A model generated the notes under the pieces. It worked only from the letters and a program-made list of their open reading frames with translations, made no database searches and was not told the DNA's origin. A DNA stretch of 64,000 nucleotides from Pleurotus ostreatus/Saccharomyces cerevisiae fusant. Its lineage: Eukaryota; Opisthokonta. The position numbers and the translations under genes were made by a program. Numbering within the stretch: position 1 is the stretch's first letter; each line of letters opens with the position of its first letter. Where the stretch lies: positions 62,001-126,000 of the forward strand of contig JAMQCK010000041.1 in assembly GCA_024196135.1 (NCBI GenBank), read 5' to 3'. Shown piece after piece: positions 11,704 through 22,317 of this stretch.

Positions 11704-12129
11704 GTTGAGTGCTTTGCGCGTTTAGGAGGTGGAAGAGAAAAACTTGGGCTGGCTCTGTGCTGAAAGAGCAAGCGCCGCGCCATGTTTTATAACATAGCGT
11801 CCGACATCCGCTGGCTGTAGTCCGCACTATAGACGGTGACCGACATCCAGAGGTTGGCGACCTTGACCGCTTGTCTGTTCTCGCCTTTCTCGCCACTCCG
11901 TCACCCAACGAGAGCGCCGAGGAGCAAATCTGTGGGTAGACAGTCAGATTAGATCCCCTTCTCGTAGATAGTGCGCACCGTCACTATACAATACCAACGA
12001 CGGCGAACCGAGAGTCGACAACGCGCAGGACAATTGCTTATCGTCTGGGAATCCCTCTCGGTCCTGGTTCTCGTCTTGCAGTCACCGAGAGTCGAGAGCT
12101 GCAGTAATTACCAGCAAAAGGACAACAAC
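11704..12129. other. Upstream flank of C2H2 copy A
   Basis: No gene seen. Near 11815-11840 there is a short block with TATAGACGGTGACCGA that partly matches the better-conserved upstream blocks of copies B and C. Confidence 0.4.
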
Positions 12130-12600
12130 TCACATAGACACGGCGTAGAACTCTGCCGATGGTGATTGGCGAGGGCGCATTGTTGCTGGACCCCGACAAG
12201 CTCGAGAACCCGCTGCACTATTCGCCACGGACGCCAAGTTGACAAGAGAAGAGACAAGCCCTCGTAGAGAGCGCGTCAGGTTTCGCCTGGTGATTGAGCG
12301 GGGAGCTGCGGTTTGGAGCGATTCGTCCATGAGGAGGGGCTGAGGAGCCTGAATCCACGCTCGAGGTCTTCCAAAGCCGCTCCGGTAGCGCCTTCAGCGT
12401 CACTGGCATGATCTCAGAGCATTCAAGAATCTCTTCAGCGCTTTCCAGGAGGAATGGGTGACTCGTTAGCGTTGTCCTCCTCGAAGACCGACATGCGCGC
12501 GACGGGCAGAAGCAAGTCACATAACGCCACAAATTCGGCATCGAGCTTGCGGCAACTGCCGTGGGAGGCGAAGTTCAACTTCGAGGTCGTGCGAGGCTAC
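12130..12600 (-). pseudogene. Decayed companion ORF 'X', copy B
   Basis: Starts about 210 nt downstream of the C2H2 gene ending at 12812. The minus strand encodes LEVELRLPRQLP and, in a shifted frame, LDAEFVALCDLLLPVARM, matching copies A and C. Stops and frame changes break it further on. It is best read as a dead relic of the same companion gene. Confidence 0.45.
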
Positions 12601-12811
12601 AGAAAATCACATTAAGCGGGCAGGGTATAAGTACAAGAGTATAGCACAAAGAATGGTACGATAGAAGGCGGACAGTACGAGTTAACAAAGAGCAAGCATG
12701 ATAGCGCACATAAGTTTGGACTGATTCGAAAAAGTACAGTGCTGAACCTGGAAGTGAGAGGCAACACGGATGGGCAGCAGTCTGCATATACATGCTAGGG
12801 CAGCAGATAAT

Positions 12812-13712
12812 CTACGCGCCACCATGACGATGCCTGAGGTGACTCCGGAGTAACGCCTTCGTGTTGAACCTGTCCTTACAGCCCGGTTTGTCGCATACGA
12901 ACTCTTTCTTGTTCTCGTGTGCTTTGAGGTGACCTGCGACGCGCACTCTGTCAGAAAACACAGCTCAAGCGCGAGAGGAAACTGACCTTTGAGAGTTGAC
13001 TTCCGCGTAAGCATTCCCTCGCAGATTGGACAAAGATGGAAGAGCGAGCAGTTCCTGCTGCGCCGCGCGTCTGCAGCTATACGTCGTGCGAGCGTGGACA
13101 CTGATAGACGCGCTATCTCTCCTTCGCTGGCTGCGTCCGCGGCGAGGAATGGCTCGGGGAGGTAATGGGTGTACGCCGCCACATATACCGGATAGTCCCG
13201 TCCCTCCACTGGGAAGGGACCGAAGATGATGAACTCGTTCAAGTTGACGGAAGCAACGACTAATGGAAAATGGTAGCCTGGAGAGACCTATACCGTCAGG
13301 CTCCACGTACCTTCCGAAGAGGTGCTGCCTTGAACCGAGGGTGGCGCTACGTAAGAAGCCTTAGAAAATGGCAAGGCGTCGCGCCGTCGTACGCACCGAC
13401 AATGTCTTGGATAGTGTCACCATGCACATCATGCTCCATCTGGGCGATGAGAGCTCGAAGACCAGGCGCGGCAGCAGCGATGTCTTGGTACACCGAGGAC
13501 CAGTCAATATCGCTGGTATTCCAAGGCGACATGGTGTCATCAAGGAACTCCTGCTGAAAGAACAGAGGCGTCTGCCGGCCATCGGTTTGTAGCAGAGCAG
13601 CAAGCTCTTGTGAAGTAATGCCATTAAATAAGGGCGCATTGGCTATTCGAGGATTAAGTATGCCAATAACGATTCCGGGACACTTACAGGAGGTTGCCTG
13701 AGAGGATGGCAT
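12812..13712 (-). CDS. Two-finger C2H2 protein, family copy B
   Basis: Five exons: 13712-13688, 13642-13397, 13346-13311, 13259-12987, 12933-12812, giving 233 aa. Splice phases are identical to copy A. N-terminal block: GRQTPLFFQQEFLDDTMSPW. Middle block: SVNLNEFIIFGPF followed by a PVYVAAYTHYLPEP-like segment. Finger 1: C179, C182, H195, H199; finger 2: C207, C212, H225, H230, with the family signature PGCKDRFNTK. It is a probable DNA-binding protein. The last residue follows finger 2 almost at once, so there is no C-terminal domain. Confidence 0.85.
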
Positions 13713-13802
13713 GCTGCTTTGCTATAGAGCTTGCTGATGTATGCGAGATCTTCGAGTGTGAAGAGCCAGCGTCGCTCGCCATCCTTTTGAAGCCCATTGT
13801 TC

Positions 13803-13835
13803 ACGGTTTGTCTGTTGTCGTCTGCGCCATAGACG
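13803..13835 (-). promoter_or_regulatory. Conserved block upstream of C2H2 copy B
   Basis: The plus-strand text GGTTTGTCTGTTGTCGTCTG, followed by CGCCATAGACG, recurs with two changes at 15965-15997, each time about 100 nt upstream of a C2H2 start codon (13712 and 15867). It may be a shared promoter element or simply unmutated duplicated flank. Confidence 0.4.
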
Positions 13836-14269
13836 GCAACCGAGAGCCTGAACTTAGCGGTTTGACTGCGTTGACCGATTGCCCGCGCCGTGACCGACGA
13901 CCTACAAGCCGTTCAGTGTTCTGAGGAGGATGCTCACTGACGGTTAGAAAGTTGTCAAAGTCGTCCCTTACCATGGCAAGCAACACGCACCGTCGACGGT
14001 CGAATAACAGTACGACCGACGGTCAAGACCATGCATCGCCGTGAATATTGGCTTGTCCTCGACGGGCTGTAGGGTTCACAGAGCTAGGATCTGTCACCAG
14101 AGGGTGGTCATGACTGTCGGATCAAAAATCATGCCGCCGCGACTAGATACTGCTTGAGGACGAGAGAGGCGCGTCGTTGTCGGCGGTCGACAATGGGAGA
14201 AATACTGACTGCCAACCGAGAATGACTGGAAAGTCATGAGTTAGGACTCCCTAAAGATCATCTAGAAAC
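13836..14269. other. Intergenic, no gene seen
   Basis: Short frames only; no recognisable protein, RNA or repeat apart from flank of the cassette. Confidence 0.4.
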
Positions 14270-14860
14270 ACTTACAAGGTGCTTTCAAGTCCGCGTGTGC
14301 TGAGATGCTGAAGATAGCAGTTCTTGCCGGCAAGCGAGACGGAATCGCCTTGTTGAATTCTGAGCAGCGCGTGTCGAGAGTGACAGAAGGGGGAAAATTT
14401 GCCAGTATTCATAAAGCTCGGCAAGGTTTCTCGTGAGAGAATAGTATGCCTTGTCGGCGTAGCGCAGCGTGAGGCATGAGTACGACGAAACGACAACAAA
14501 AAGATCCAGCTTGAACGGCGGGGCCGTCAAGACTCAAGAGGTTCCACTTAAACTGCGAAGGTGCTTGAAGATAATAACGCATATGCTGTCCGAAGTTCAC
14601 ATGGCTTTGAGAGCTTCAATGTGAAAGTATGAGCCCCGTCGGATTGTATGGTATAACGATGGGCAGAGGCAAGCCGTCGAGCGCCACATATTCCACGCTC
14701 ATGCGCGACGTCGGCAATTGCCGGGAAAGTTCAACATCGGGTGCAGGCAAAGAAACACAAAGTACAGGATCCCATTGGAAAGCCGGGAGGTACATAGACA
14801 TTGTAAGATACAGTAACAGAACGTAGAGTGAGATATCCCAGGGTATACTACATGTCAATA
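14270..14860 (-). pseudogene. Decayed companion ORF 'X', copy C
   Basis: The minus strand encodes PDVELSRQLPTSRMSVEYVA, then LDGLPLPIVIPY, ends in a TGA near 14616, and goes on in the same frame as HVNFGQHMRYYLQAP. These match copy A (EVEL, HLPTSR, RHIPFAQHMRSILDAP). The in-frame stop and later frame changes mark it as a pseudogene unless the stop is in an unrecognised intron. Confidence 0.45.
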
Positions 14861-14992
14861 CAGATACAAGGTCCCCACACCTAATCAGCGTTCGTCGACA
14901 CGCAGCCTACAAGCAGCCCTCTCCTGCGACCTACGATGAAGATACCAGCCAGGACCCTGGAAGGGTCGTCTCGTCGAGAACTATTTACATGG

Positions 14993-15867
14993 TCAAGCAT
15001 GGGACCGGAGATGCTCTATCGCAAGGAAGCCGTCAGCGGGGTTCTACTTGTGGAGAGCATGGCCAAGTCAACTCACCTCGCAAAAGCGACTTCTTGAACA
15101 GTTTCTCCTCACAGAATGGACAGAGATGGATAAGCCGACAGTCCGGGTTGCGCCCCGCGTCCGCGATCTGTTGCTCTGCAGTCTTGAAGCCCTCCAGACG
15201 CGCCTCAGAGCTGAGCCCCGCGCAGGAAGTCGAGCCGGGCCCCGTAGAGGAAGTCGGGTCGCACGCGTTCGACGAGGGAGACGGGTCGAGTAGGGGTCAA
15301 GAGTATAGCGCCAGCAAGGTCGGAGGCTCGCGCTCGGGCCAGGGGTTGCAGATGTAGACGTTGTTCAAGTCGACGCCAGCGATGACTACAGAGGATGGTC
15401 CGAATTAGCCAGAGTATGATTGTGAACGCGGTCTGAAGCTTCGCACTTTCTGAATATCGGTTTGAGATAGCTGCGAGGGAGCGTCATGAGAAGATGCACT
15501 GGGAGGATTCGAAGTTGCTCACCGCCAGCCTCGATGAAGGAATGCATAAGGTCAACGTCGGGGTCGCGTTCAGTAGGGGCTAGTAAAGCTCGGGGCTCGC
15601 GAGACGCGTCGGTTACCAGTGTCGGCTCAATGTCATCGGCTACCACGATCGACTCGTTAACGGCATTGGCGCCCCAGGGCGTCATGATCTGGTCGAGGAA
15701 CTGCTGCATCATATAGTACGGCGTGCGTGGGCGGTCTGCAAGCAGGGCAACAAACTCTGGCCAGGACACGATGAGGCGCGGGAGCTCCTCGCCGGCTAGG
15801 CGAGCGTAAGAGAACGTATTCCAAGAAGTTGAACGCACTCACATGGGGTTTCCTGAGTCGAGGACAT
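14993..15867 (-). pseudogene. Two-finger C2H2 family, copy C (broken)
   Basis: Exon 1 15867-15843 and exon 2 15795-15523 fit the family model, with N-terminal block RPRTPYYMMQQFLDQIMTPW. A small exon 3 and an exon 4 beginning IAGVDLNNVYICNPW follow. In exon 4 an in-frame TGA at 15299-15297 cuts the protein after LLALYS, where copy A continues LLAMYSQPLP. Downstream the same frame resumes and encodes an intact finger 1 (CPFCEEKLFKKSLL, then a split codon and HLRSHA). A stop then replaces the whole of finger 2. Two independent lesions argue for a pseudogene. Confidence 0.7.
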
Positions 15868-15964
15868 CGCAGATGGCTGGGACGACGTGTGATCGAGGTG
15901 AAGAGCTGGGGGACGATTGCTGAGAGGGCAGGCTCGCGCCCATGCTCATAACCCAACCGTTCGT

Positions 15965-15997
15965 GGTTTGTCCGTTGTCGTCTGCGCCATGGACGAC
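15965..15997 (-). promoter_or_regulatory. Conserved block upstream of C2H2 copy C
   Basis: Near-copy of the block at 13803-13835, in the same position relative to the start codon. The core is TTGTCGTCTGCGCCAT. Confidence 0.4.
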
Positions 15998-17168
15998 CAA
16001 CAAGCTTGAAAGCGACTGCTGAAGATTATCGGTCTGTCTGATCTGTCCGCTTGTCCGTACATTGCCACCAGTAAGCCATCGGACGAGCCATGGGACTCAT
16101 TGCTGCAGTCGCGTCTTGTGTTGCGGTCTCCGTGGTTCTCGTACCAATCGCGGCAGGAGTTACGTTCGCGTCTCTCCTTCTGCAGACGTCCTTGACGCAT
16201 ACGCTTCAGTCATGCAAAGGATTGAACAACATTGCATTTGGGAGGTTGTAAGTACGAGGTGAAGAGGATAGCCGAAAATCTCATTGCTTGCAGGACGTTG
16301 AAGTTGTATGTCGAGGTGCGCGCCGGGGCCGTCGCAGCGGGCGGGTCTCAACAAGACTGTTGACGTGGTTGCACTTGGACTTGAGATGCGCTTGCACGTC
16401 ACGATGAATCGCACGCGTCTTGAAAGTGCCTGCGAGGGCAGTAGAACAGGCAGGGAACTTCAAGTTGCAGCAGCGCATGGGCAAACATTCCGTGCGGTGC
16501 GGACGAATACAGTTTTGTTGCAGATCCAACTGCGACTGGCGGCTCTGCATAGTCTCCTGTGAGAAGACGCGACGCGTCGATATGGGCAGGACGCACCGAC
16601 TAGATATCCTCATTCGCTACGCTAGCCCCTCGCCCTGAATACGTCGAGAGAAGGCGCATCTTCGGGATGCTTGTCTTGAGCGGTCATCTTGAAGGTGATT
16701 CGTCGATCCTGTTCGTCGAACGGTAGGGGCGAAAAGCCCTGAGCGGAGCGTTGAGCGTCGATCATCGAGGCGCCATACTGCGAACATCGAAGACGTTGAT
16801 AAGTAAAGTGTGCTTCCTGTGCCTCCTGAGAGTGCGTCGCCGGTAGTTTGCATCCCTAGAACGCAGCGCGTACGAGGTCATGATGGGGGAAGGAAAGAAG
16901 AGAGCTGCCGAAGACATCAAACGCCCGTTCTTTCTTACCATCATCACCATCGGAGATGTCCTCATCCTGAACTCCTTGCTCGTGTAAGGCTCGCGCTGGG
17001 CTCAGTAGGAATACGCGACTAATCTTCACGTTCCAGACGCTACACGAATAAATACACAATAGTGGTCTATGATACACCTGCAGAGTCCATCGCCTCCCTC
17101 TCCAATCAAGCCTCGCCGCCCCTGAAGGAGCTGTTAGAGTGTATGCAAGGCGTTGCTTGGAAATCTAT
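15998..17168. other. Intergenic, no gene supported
   Basis: About 1.2 kb without a convincing gene. The minus strand at 16340-16560 encodes a peptide ending AHLKSKCNHV that faintly resembles a family finger 2, but spacing and first Cys pair do not fit. It may be a further decayed cassette. Confidence 0.3.
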
Positions 17169-17987
17169 TTACTTTCCCCACTTTCCGAAGAACGAGGGGA
17201 ATGTGCGCAGACCAGGTGTCGCCGCCGGCGTCGTCGAAGAGAGCTCGGGCCGGCCAGCGCGACCGTCCTTGAAAGCGGAGATGGCCAGGCGTTCCATGAG
17301 CTCCTTCTTCGCCTGCTCGAGGGTTTTCTTGTCCTCGGTGAGCTCCCTGTTCTGTCTCTCGAGCTCCGCGTTGGACGTCTCGAGCGCCTTCACGCGGTCC
17401 TCCGCCTTCTCCTGATACGTCCGCAGGCCCGCTAGCTGCGTCTCGAGCTCGTGGATCCGCACCTTCGCGGCCTCCTTCTCCTCCTCAAGCTTCCGCTCGG
17501 CCTCCTCGGCGCGCGCTGATGCGCTGGCGGCCTGCTCCTCTGCCTTCTGGGCGCGCGCGTCAGCCTTCTTCGCCAGTGCATCGGCGTCCCATGCGCGGCC
17601 CTCCGCCTCGTCAGCGCGTGCAGTCGCCTCCCGCATCGACGCCTCTGCTTGCTCCGCGCGCTCTGCAGCGGTCGCGGCGCGGTCGTCGGCCTCGTGTGCG
17701 TGCGCCTCCGCCTCGCTCGTGCGGCGCTCGGCCTCCTTGGCTCGGCGCTCGGCGTCGCGTGCGCGCTCGTCAGCGTCGTCGAGGGCGCGGGAGAGGTGCT
17801 TGGCGCCGCTCTGCGCCTCGCGCAGCTGGCGCTCGACGGCCTGCAGGGCATCGTGGGCGTCCTGCAGCCATTGCTTCGGCATGCGGACAATCGGGCTGTC
17901 GTCGCGGGTCGACGGGGTCGATGGGCGGCAGAGAAGAGGGGAAGAGCCGAGTGTAGATTCCATGCTACGGGGCGAGTCAGAAGCCAT
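17169..17987 (-). CDS. Coiled-coil protein
   Basis: A single exon of 272 aa from the ATG at 17987. A Ser/Pro-rich head of about 40 residues is followed by one long uninterrupted coiled coil (heptads rich in Ala, Glu, Arg) from about residue 45 to 240. The tail ends in TFPSFFGKWGK. The frame is open far upstream in a Pro-rich reading; I chose the ATG next to MASDSPRSMES because it lies 165 nt after a TATA box and starts the compositional change. The next minus-strand gene at 18690-19355 is also a coiled-coil protein of similar composition, so the two may be distant paralogs, but low complexity makes this uncertain. No function can be assigned. Confidence 0.7.
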   Translation of the reverse strand: MASDSPRSMESTLGSSPLLCRPSTPSTRDDSPIVRMPKQWLQDAHDALQAVERQLREAQSGAKHLSRALDDADERARDAERRAKEAERRTSEAEAHAHEADDRAATAAERAEQAEASMREATARADEAEGRAWDADALAKKADARAQKAEEQAASASARAEEAERKLEEEKEAAKVRIHELETQLAGLRTYQEKAEDRVKALETSNAELERQNRELTEDKKTLEQAKKELMERLAISAFKDGRAGRPELSSTTPAATPGLRTFPSFFGKWGK

Positions 17988-18689
17988 CGACGACGCAGAC
18001 GCTGGCGGCGCACCTGAAGGCCGTTGTCGTGATAGTCGTGGGGATGGGGGAGGTCGTGGACGGTCCGGCCGTGGAAAATATGCGTGTGGATGGGGAGGAG
18101 ACAGATGACACCGCGGTGGTGGGTAATGAAGAAGAAAGGATGCAGGGGCGGGTATATAACCTAACCAGCACCCAGCCGACACATGTAAGCGGGCACGCAC
18201 TGCGCGCGGCGTACACGATACCCCCGACACGTCGGTACGCAGCCCTATCGACTCGTGTATCCAACCCGATGCTAACATGGTTCCCCCGAATCACAGGCGA
18301 TCTATTGACGCTCCCCCGCGCTGGACCTCAAGCGATACGTGCAACGCTCATCCAACACGTGCAGAACAGGCGTGAGCCTCGTGCAGTACGCCGCTCCGCC
18401 ATCTCATCTCAACGTTGTTTGGAAGAGAGCCTTCTCGTCCATTTAGATGCGTGTTCATGTCCCTGTTTTGCCCTCACGATAGTCGCTTCTAGGGGTATCG
18501 TTGTCGCCCGCGGCCGAGAGGCCAATGTTCGTTTACAGTACAGCAACATCCGAATCCATAACTTAGGCAATCGCGCTCAACGCGAAGCACCTCTACTACT
18601 GGCGTGTACGTAGTAGATATCGATATCAGTGTCCTTCCGGGTTCCACCCCTCCCAACCCAGCGCACAATGCACATCCGCGAATCCACAT
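17988..18689. other. Leader and spacer between two coiled-coil genes
   Basis: Contains the TATA box and 5' leader of the gene at 17169-17987 and the 3' flank of the gene at 18690. Nothing else is supported. Confidence 0.4.
18153..18158 (-). promoter_or_regulatory. TATA box
   Basis: TATATA on the minus strand, 165 nt before the ATG at 17987. Confidence 0.45.
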
Positions 18690-19355
18690 CTACTGGCGCG
18701 TCCCCGCGGGCGCCGGGATCCCCGTAACGTGCTCATCGATGCTCCTGCACAACTTGCTGACGATGAACTCGAGGCCCTCCACATACGTCTCCCGCTCCCG
18801 CAACCTCGCCTCCGCGGCATCTGCCCGCGCCTCCGCTTTCCGCACGCGCTCCTCCGCATCCGCGGTCCGCGCTTTCTCCTCCCGCACAGCGCGCTCGGCG
18901 GCCTCCGCGCGCGTCTCAGCTGCAGCGGCTTGCGCCTGCACGGCGTGCATCGAGGCGAGCGCCTCGTCCTCCGCGTCGTGCAGGTGCTGCGCGAGGAGCT
19001 GCGCCGCATCCTGCGCGTCCTGGAGCTGCTGCTCGAGCAGCCGCGCGGCCGCGTGCTCGTGCTCCGGGCTCACCGCGCTGTACACGGGCGGCGGGATGTC
19101 GATGGACATCGACCGCGAGCGCTGCGGCTCGATCTCGAGCTCGAAGCGCTGCTTGGAGTCCGGGCTCGGGTGTGACGGCTTTAGGTTCTCTGTGGACGGC
19201 CCGCCGCGGGGGAAGTCGGCGCCGCTGCCCATGATGTCGTGCAGGCTCATGGCGAGGGTCGCCTTCGTGTCGGCTGCGACATCGGCCAGCGATGGACGAT
19301 CCTGAGTAGGCGACATGTGCGTGGGCGAGTGCGGGTCGGTCGTAAGGTGAGGCAT
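18690..19355 (-). CDS. Coiled-coil protein
   Basis: A single exon of 221 aa. The N-terminal 85 residues are polar and Ser/Pro-rich. Residues of about 90-200 form a coiled coil dominated by Ala, Glu, Arg and Gln (LLEQQLQDAQDAAQLL, then AEAAERAVREEKA). The end is short and Pro-rich. No domain or targeting signal is recognised. It lies upstream of, and on the same strand as, the gene at 17169-17987. Confidence 0.65.
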   Translation of the reverse strand: MPHLTTDPHSPTHMSPTQDRPSLADVAADTKATLAMSLHDIMGSGADFPRGGPSTENLKPSHPSPDSKQRFELEIEPQRSRSMSIDIPPPVYSAVSPEHEHAAARLLEQQLQDAQDAAQLLAQHLHDAEDEALASMHAVQAQAAAAETRAEAAERAVREEKARTADAEERVRKAEARADAAEARLRERETYVEGLEFIVSKLCRSIDEHVTGIPAPAGTRQ

Positions 19356-19702
19356 GGCGCGCAGCGCGGTCGTGAATCAAGTGGTTGGTGGTGGTGATGG
19401 TGGTGGTGGTAGGTACGAAGGAAGAAGGAGAGGTCCTCGCTTGGGATGCATGAGTGCAGCAAGGGGTGGCGGTGCTTACCATCATGCTCCATGCCTCGTT
19501 CAACAAGCGTGTTCTTCATGAAGGGACGAGGGCCTTGAGGTTGGCGACCCTGATTCCGCCGGGAATGCGCGTCTAATACGTTATCGCATAAGTAACGATA
19601 CAGTACAGTCTGGTGATACAACAACAGTTTGTCTATACAAAGTGCGACCTGCAGTGGTCAGTGTTGCAGATCGCTTCGTCTTCCGTTTTCTTCGCGGGGC
19701 CT
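19356..19702. other. Spacer with a GGT-rich run
   Basis: Upstream flank of the coiled-coil gene and 3' flank of ADE2. It contains a low-complexity GGT/GGTGAT run at 19381-19410. Confidence 0.5.
19381..19410. repeat. GGT microsatellite-like tract
   Basis: Imperfect GGT repeats in the upstream flank of the coiled-coil gene starting at 19355. Confidence 0.6.
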
Positions 19703-21588
19703 CTATTTCTTCACCACGTAGTGCTCGTAGCCCTCGCCCTCGAGCTTGTCGGCCTTCTCCAGAACCTGCTGCTCCAAGCCGCGGGCGAAGGCTTCGGTGT
19801 CCGTGATGAGGTGCGGGATTGCAACGCCCAATATGCGGACCGCCAACAAGCCCGCGTTCTGCCCATTGTTTATCGCCACAGTAGCGACAGGAATACCGCG
19901 CTAACATCTCATGAGCAACTTTGTCCAATATTGTGTGCGACAGTACTCACCGGCATCTGCACAATACTATGCAGCGAGTCCACACCGTCGAGCGTGCTCC
20001 CCTTCACCGGCACGCCGATTACGGGCAGCGGCGTCATGCTCGCCAGCATCCCCGGCAGGTGCGCCGCGCCACCCGCGCCCGCGATGATCACCTTCAACCC
20101 CCTAGCCGCCGCGCTCCTGGCGTACTGCACAAGCCTATCCGGCGTCCGGTGCGCGCTGACGATCGTCACCTCGTGCGGCACGCCAAATTGCGCCAACGCC
20201 CGGGCTGCAGGAAGCATGACTGGCAGGTCCGAGTCCGAGCCCATTACGACGCCGACGAGGGGCGCGGGGTGCGGTGCGTCTGCTGCGCGGGGGAGGGGCG
20301 CATACGTCTCCGCGTCCTTGTCACCATCGCCACCGGGCAGGGCGAGCAGCAGCGGACGAAGTCGTTCACGCAGCTCAGCGTCGCTGCCCGCGACTAGCGT
20401 GACGTGGCCCATCTTACGGCCCTTGCGGCAACCGGACTTGCCGTAGAGGTGTACGGAGACGCCTGGTACTCCGAGTGCGGCCTGAGCCGCCTTCTGTATC
20501 TCTCCTACGTCGTCCGACGCGCCTATGTAGTTCAGCATGCCCGCGGCGGGAACGACGAGCTCGGTACTACCCAAGGGTAGGTCTAGGATGGCACGCAGAT
20601 GGTTCTCGTATTGCGACGTCGCGCAGGCCTCGATAGTGTAGTGACCCGAGTTGTGTGGCCGAGGTGCGATCTCGTTCACGTACAGCGTCCCGTCCTCGAG
20701 CAAAAACATCTCCACGCCAAACACTCCTGCGCCGCTAAGCGTACGCACAGCGTTCTCTGCGATCGTCTGCGCGCGCGCGGCGAGCGTCGGGTCCGTGCTG
20801 CGCAGGGGGGCGAAGACGAGGTGGCAGATGTTGTGCTTGTGGATCGTCTCGACCGCGGGGTATGCGCGTACCTCGCCGGACGCGGCGCGCACAACCATGA
20901 CGGCGATCTCCTTCGTAAAGGGCACCCAGCGCTCGGCGTACAGAGCGCGGCCTCCGAGCGCGGCAAGAGCGTCGGGGACTTCATCGAGGGAGCGGAGAGC
21001 GTAGTTGCCGCGGCCGTCGTAGGCTTGGGTGCGGCTTTTCAGCATGAGGGGGAGGCCGAGGGTCTTGACTGCGGCTTGTACGCCGGCCTCGGATGCGTCG
21101 ACGGAGATGTATTCGCCGAGCGGGGTGTCGTGCGCGCGCAGGTGCTCCTTCTGGCGGTACTTGTCCTGGATGAGGCGGATCGTGGAAGGAGAGGGGTGGA
21201 TCACGACGGACGAGTTCGTCGTCTGCGCTGCTTCGAGTGCGTCTGCGTCGACGTGCTCGATCTCGACAGTTAGAACGTCGACCTTGGCAGCAAGTTCCTT
21301 GATCTTCGCGGAGTCGGCGAATGATCCATCGACGTGGGCGTGCTGCTCATTCGCTGGGTTGACGATCTGCTTCGCGGGACTGTGGCCACTGTCAAGGAAG
21401 ACGAGGGGGATGTTTAGCCGCGCCGCCGCCTCCGCGAGCATACGCCCGAGCTGACCACCGCCTGAACAACGTCGGTAAAGTCACTGAAAGTAGAGAAAAG
21501 ACCTGTAAAGTCAACTATTGGTGAATGAACAAGCAAGGGGACAAGACCACGCACTCGTACCGAGAACACCAACGACCTTGTCCGCCAT
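19703..21588 (-). CDS. ADE2: Phosphoribosylaminoimidazole carboxylase (PurK-PurE fusion)
   Basis: Three exons: 21588-21561, 21461-19951, 19900-19703, giving 578 aa, close to the known fungal length. The enzyme converts AIR to CAIR in purine biosynthesis in the cytosol. The N-terminal ATP-grasp PurK half starts with [13 protein letters not shown], which intron 1 splits after a 28-nt first exon. The C-terminal PurE half shows [21 protein letters not shown] and [12 protein letters not shown]. Exon 3 supplies the usual end ([24 protein letters not shown]) that an unspliced frame lacks. It diverges from RSA3 with only 82 bp between start codons. Nothing suggests inactivation. Confidence 0.97.
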
Positions 21589-21670
21589 CGGAGGATACAG
21601 TGATGAGGGCAGGAGGGAAGAAGGGAATGTCGGGAGGAACACCGATCGATAGGTTTTTCTTCCCGCTCTC
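21589..21670. promoter_or_regulatory. Shared ADE2-RSA3 divergent promoter
   Basis: Only 82 bp separate the two start codons, so both core promoters and leaders must fit here or extend into the neighbouring gene. No TATA box is visible. Confidence 0.6.
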
Positions 21671-22317
21671 ATGGCCCCTTCCGCCGCCGCCCCCCGCAAG
21701 CGCATTCGCAAGAGAAAGCGCAGAGTCGCTTCGGACTCTTCTTCTTCGTCGTCCTCCTCGGACTCCGAGTCTGATTCGGGCGTGGTCGTCCAGCCAGCGG
21801 CGGCCATCGCAGCAGCGAAGGCGAAGACAACCGCACGATCGTCCGAGTCCTCAGACTCCTCGGAAGATTCATCGTCCTCCTCAGACTCAGAGTCGGACTC
21901 TGACTCCAGCGACCCTGCGGATGACGCGCCTACACAAGCCGCGCCTGGAGTACCTCGACCCGCAGCCTCTGCCTCTCGCCGATCACCTTCCCCGCCGCTC
22001 CCCTCCACCGAGATACCATCCTTCCTCCCAGACAAGTCCGCTCCCAACGCTCAGGAGAAGGAACAGGAGCTGCGAGACAAGTTCCGCAAATTCTGGATGT
22101 CCGCGGTCGTGGATGGGTTCAAGGACGATTTGGAGGAAATCCGCAAGGTGCGTCGCATGAACCAGATCCTTGTACTTCAATGCTGACACGCACTCAGGAG
22201 CCCAACCTTACAACGCCGAAGCTGAGCTTGTTGATTGACTCGCTTGCATCGGGCGCGGACGTTTTCGCGATGTCCGGGAAGGGGGACGTCGGCGAGATGG
22301 CTATGGTGGTCGACTGA
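21671..22317 (+). CDS. RSA3: Ribosome assembly protein 3-like
   Basis: Two exons, 21671-22147 and 22198-22317, giving 198 aa. The N-terminus is basic (RKRIRKRKRR) and followed by two Ser/Asp/Glu runs, as in nucleolar proteins. The C-terminal ~65 residues match the Rsa3 domain as I know it: an FRKFWMSAVVDGFKDDLEEI segment, then LSLLIDSLASGADVF across the intron junction. Rsa3 acts in early large-subunit pre-ribosome maturation in the nucleolus. The length and low-complexity head are normal for fungal members. The name rests on this domain alone. Confidence 0.85.

Noticed and set aside
16340..16560. Possible fourth minus-strand C2H2 relic (FKTRAIHRDVQAHLKSKC)
   Set aside because: Resembles finger 2 only at the end; Cys spacing and the exon junction do not match the family.
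17987..18278. N-terminal extension of the coiled-coil gene to 369 codons
   Set aside because: The extension covers a TATA box and a Pro-rich leader; the ATG at 17987 is a better start.
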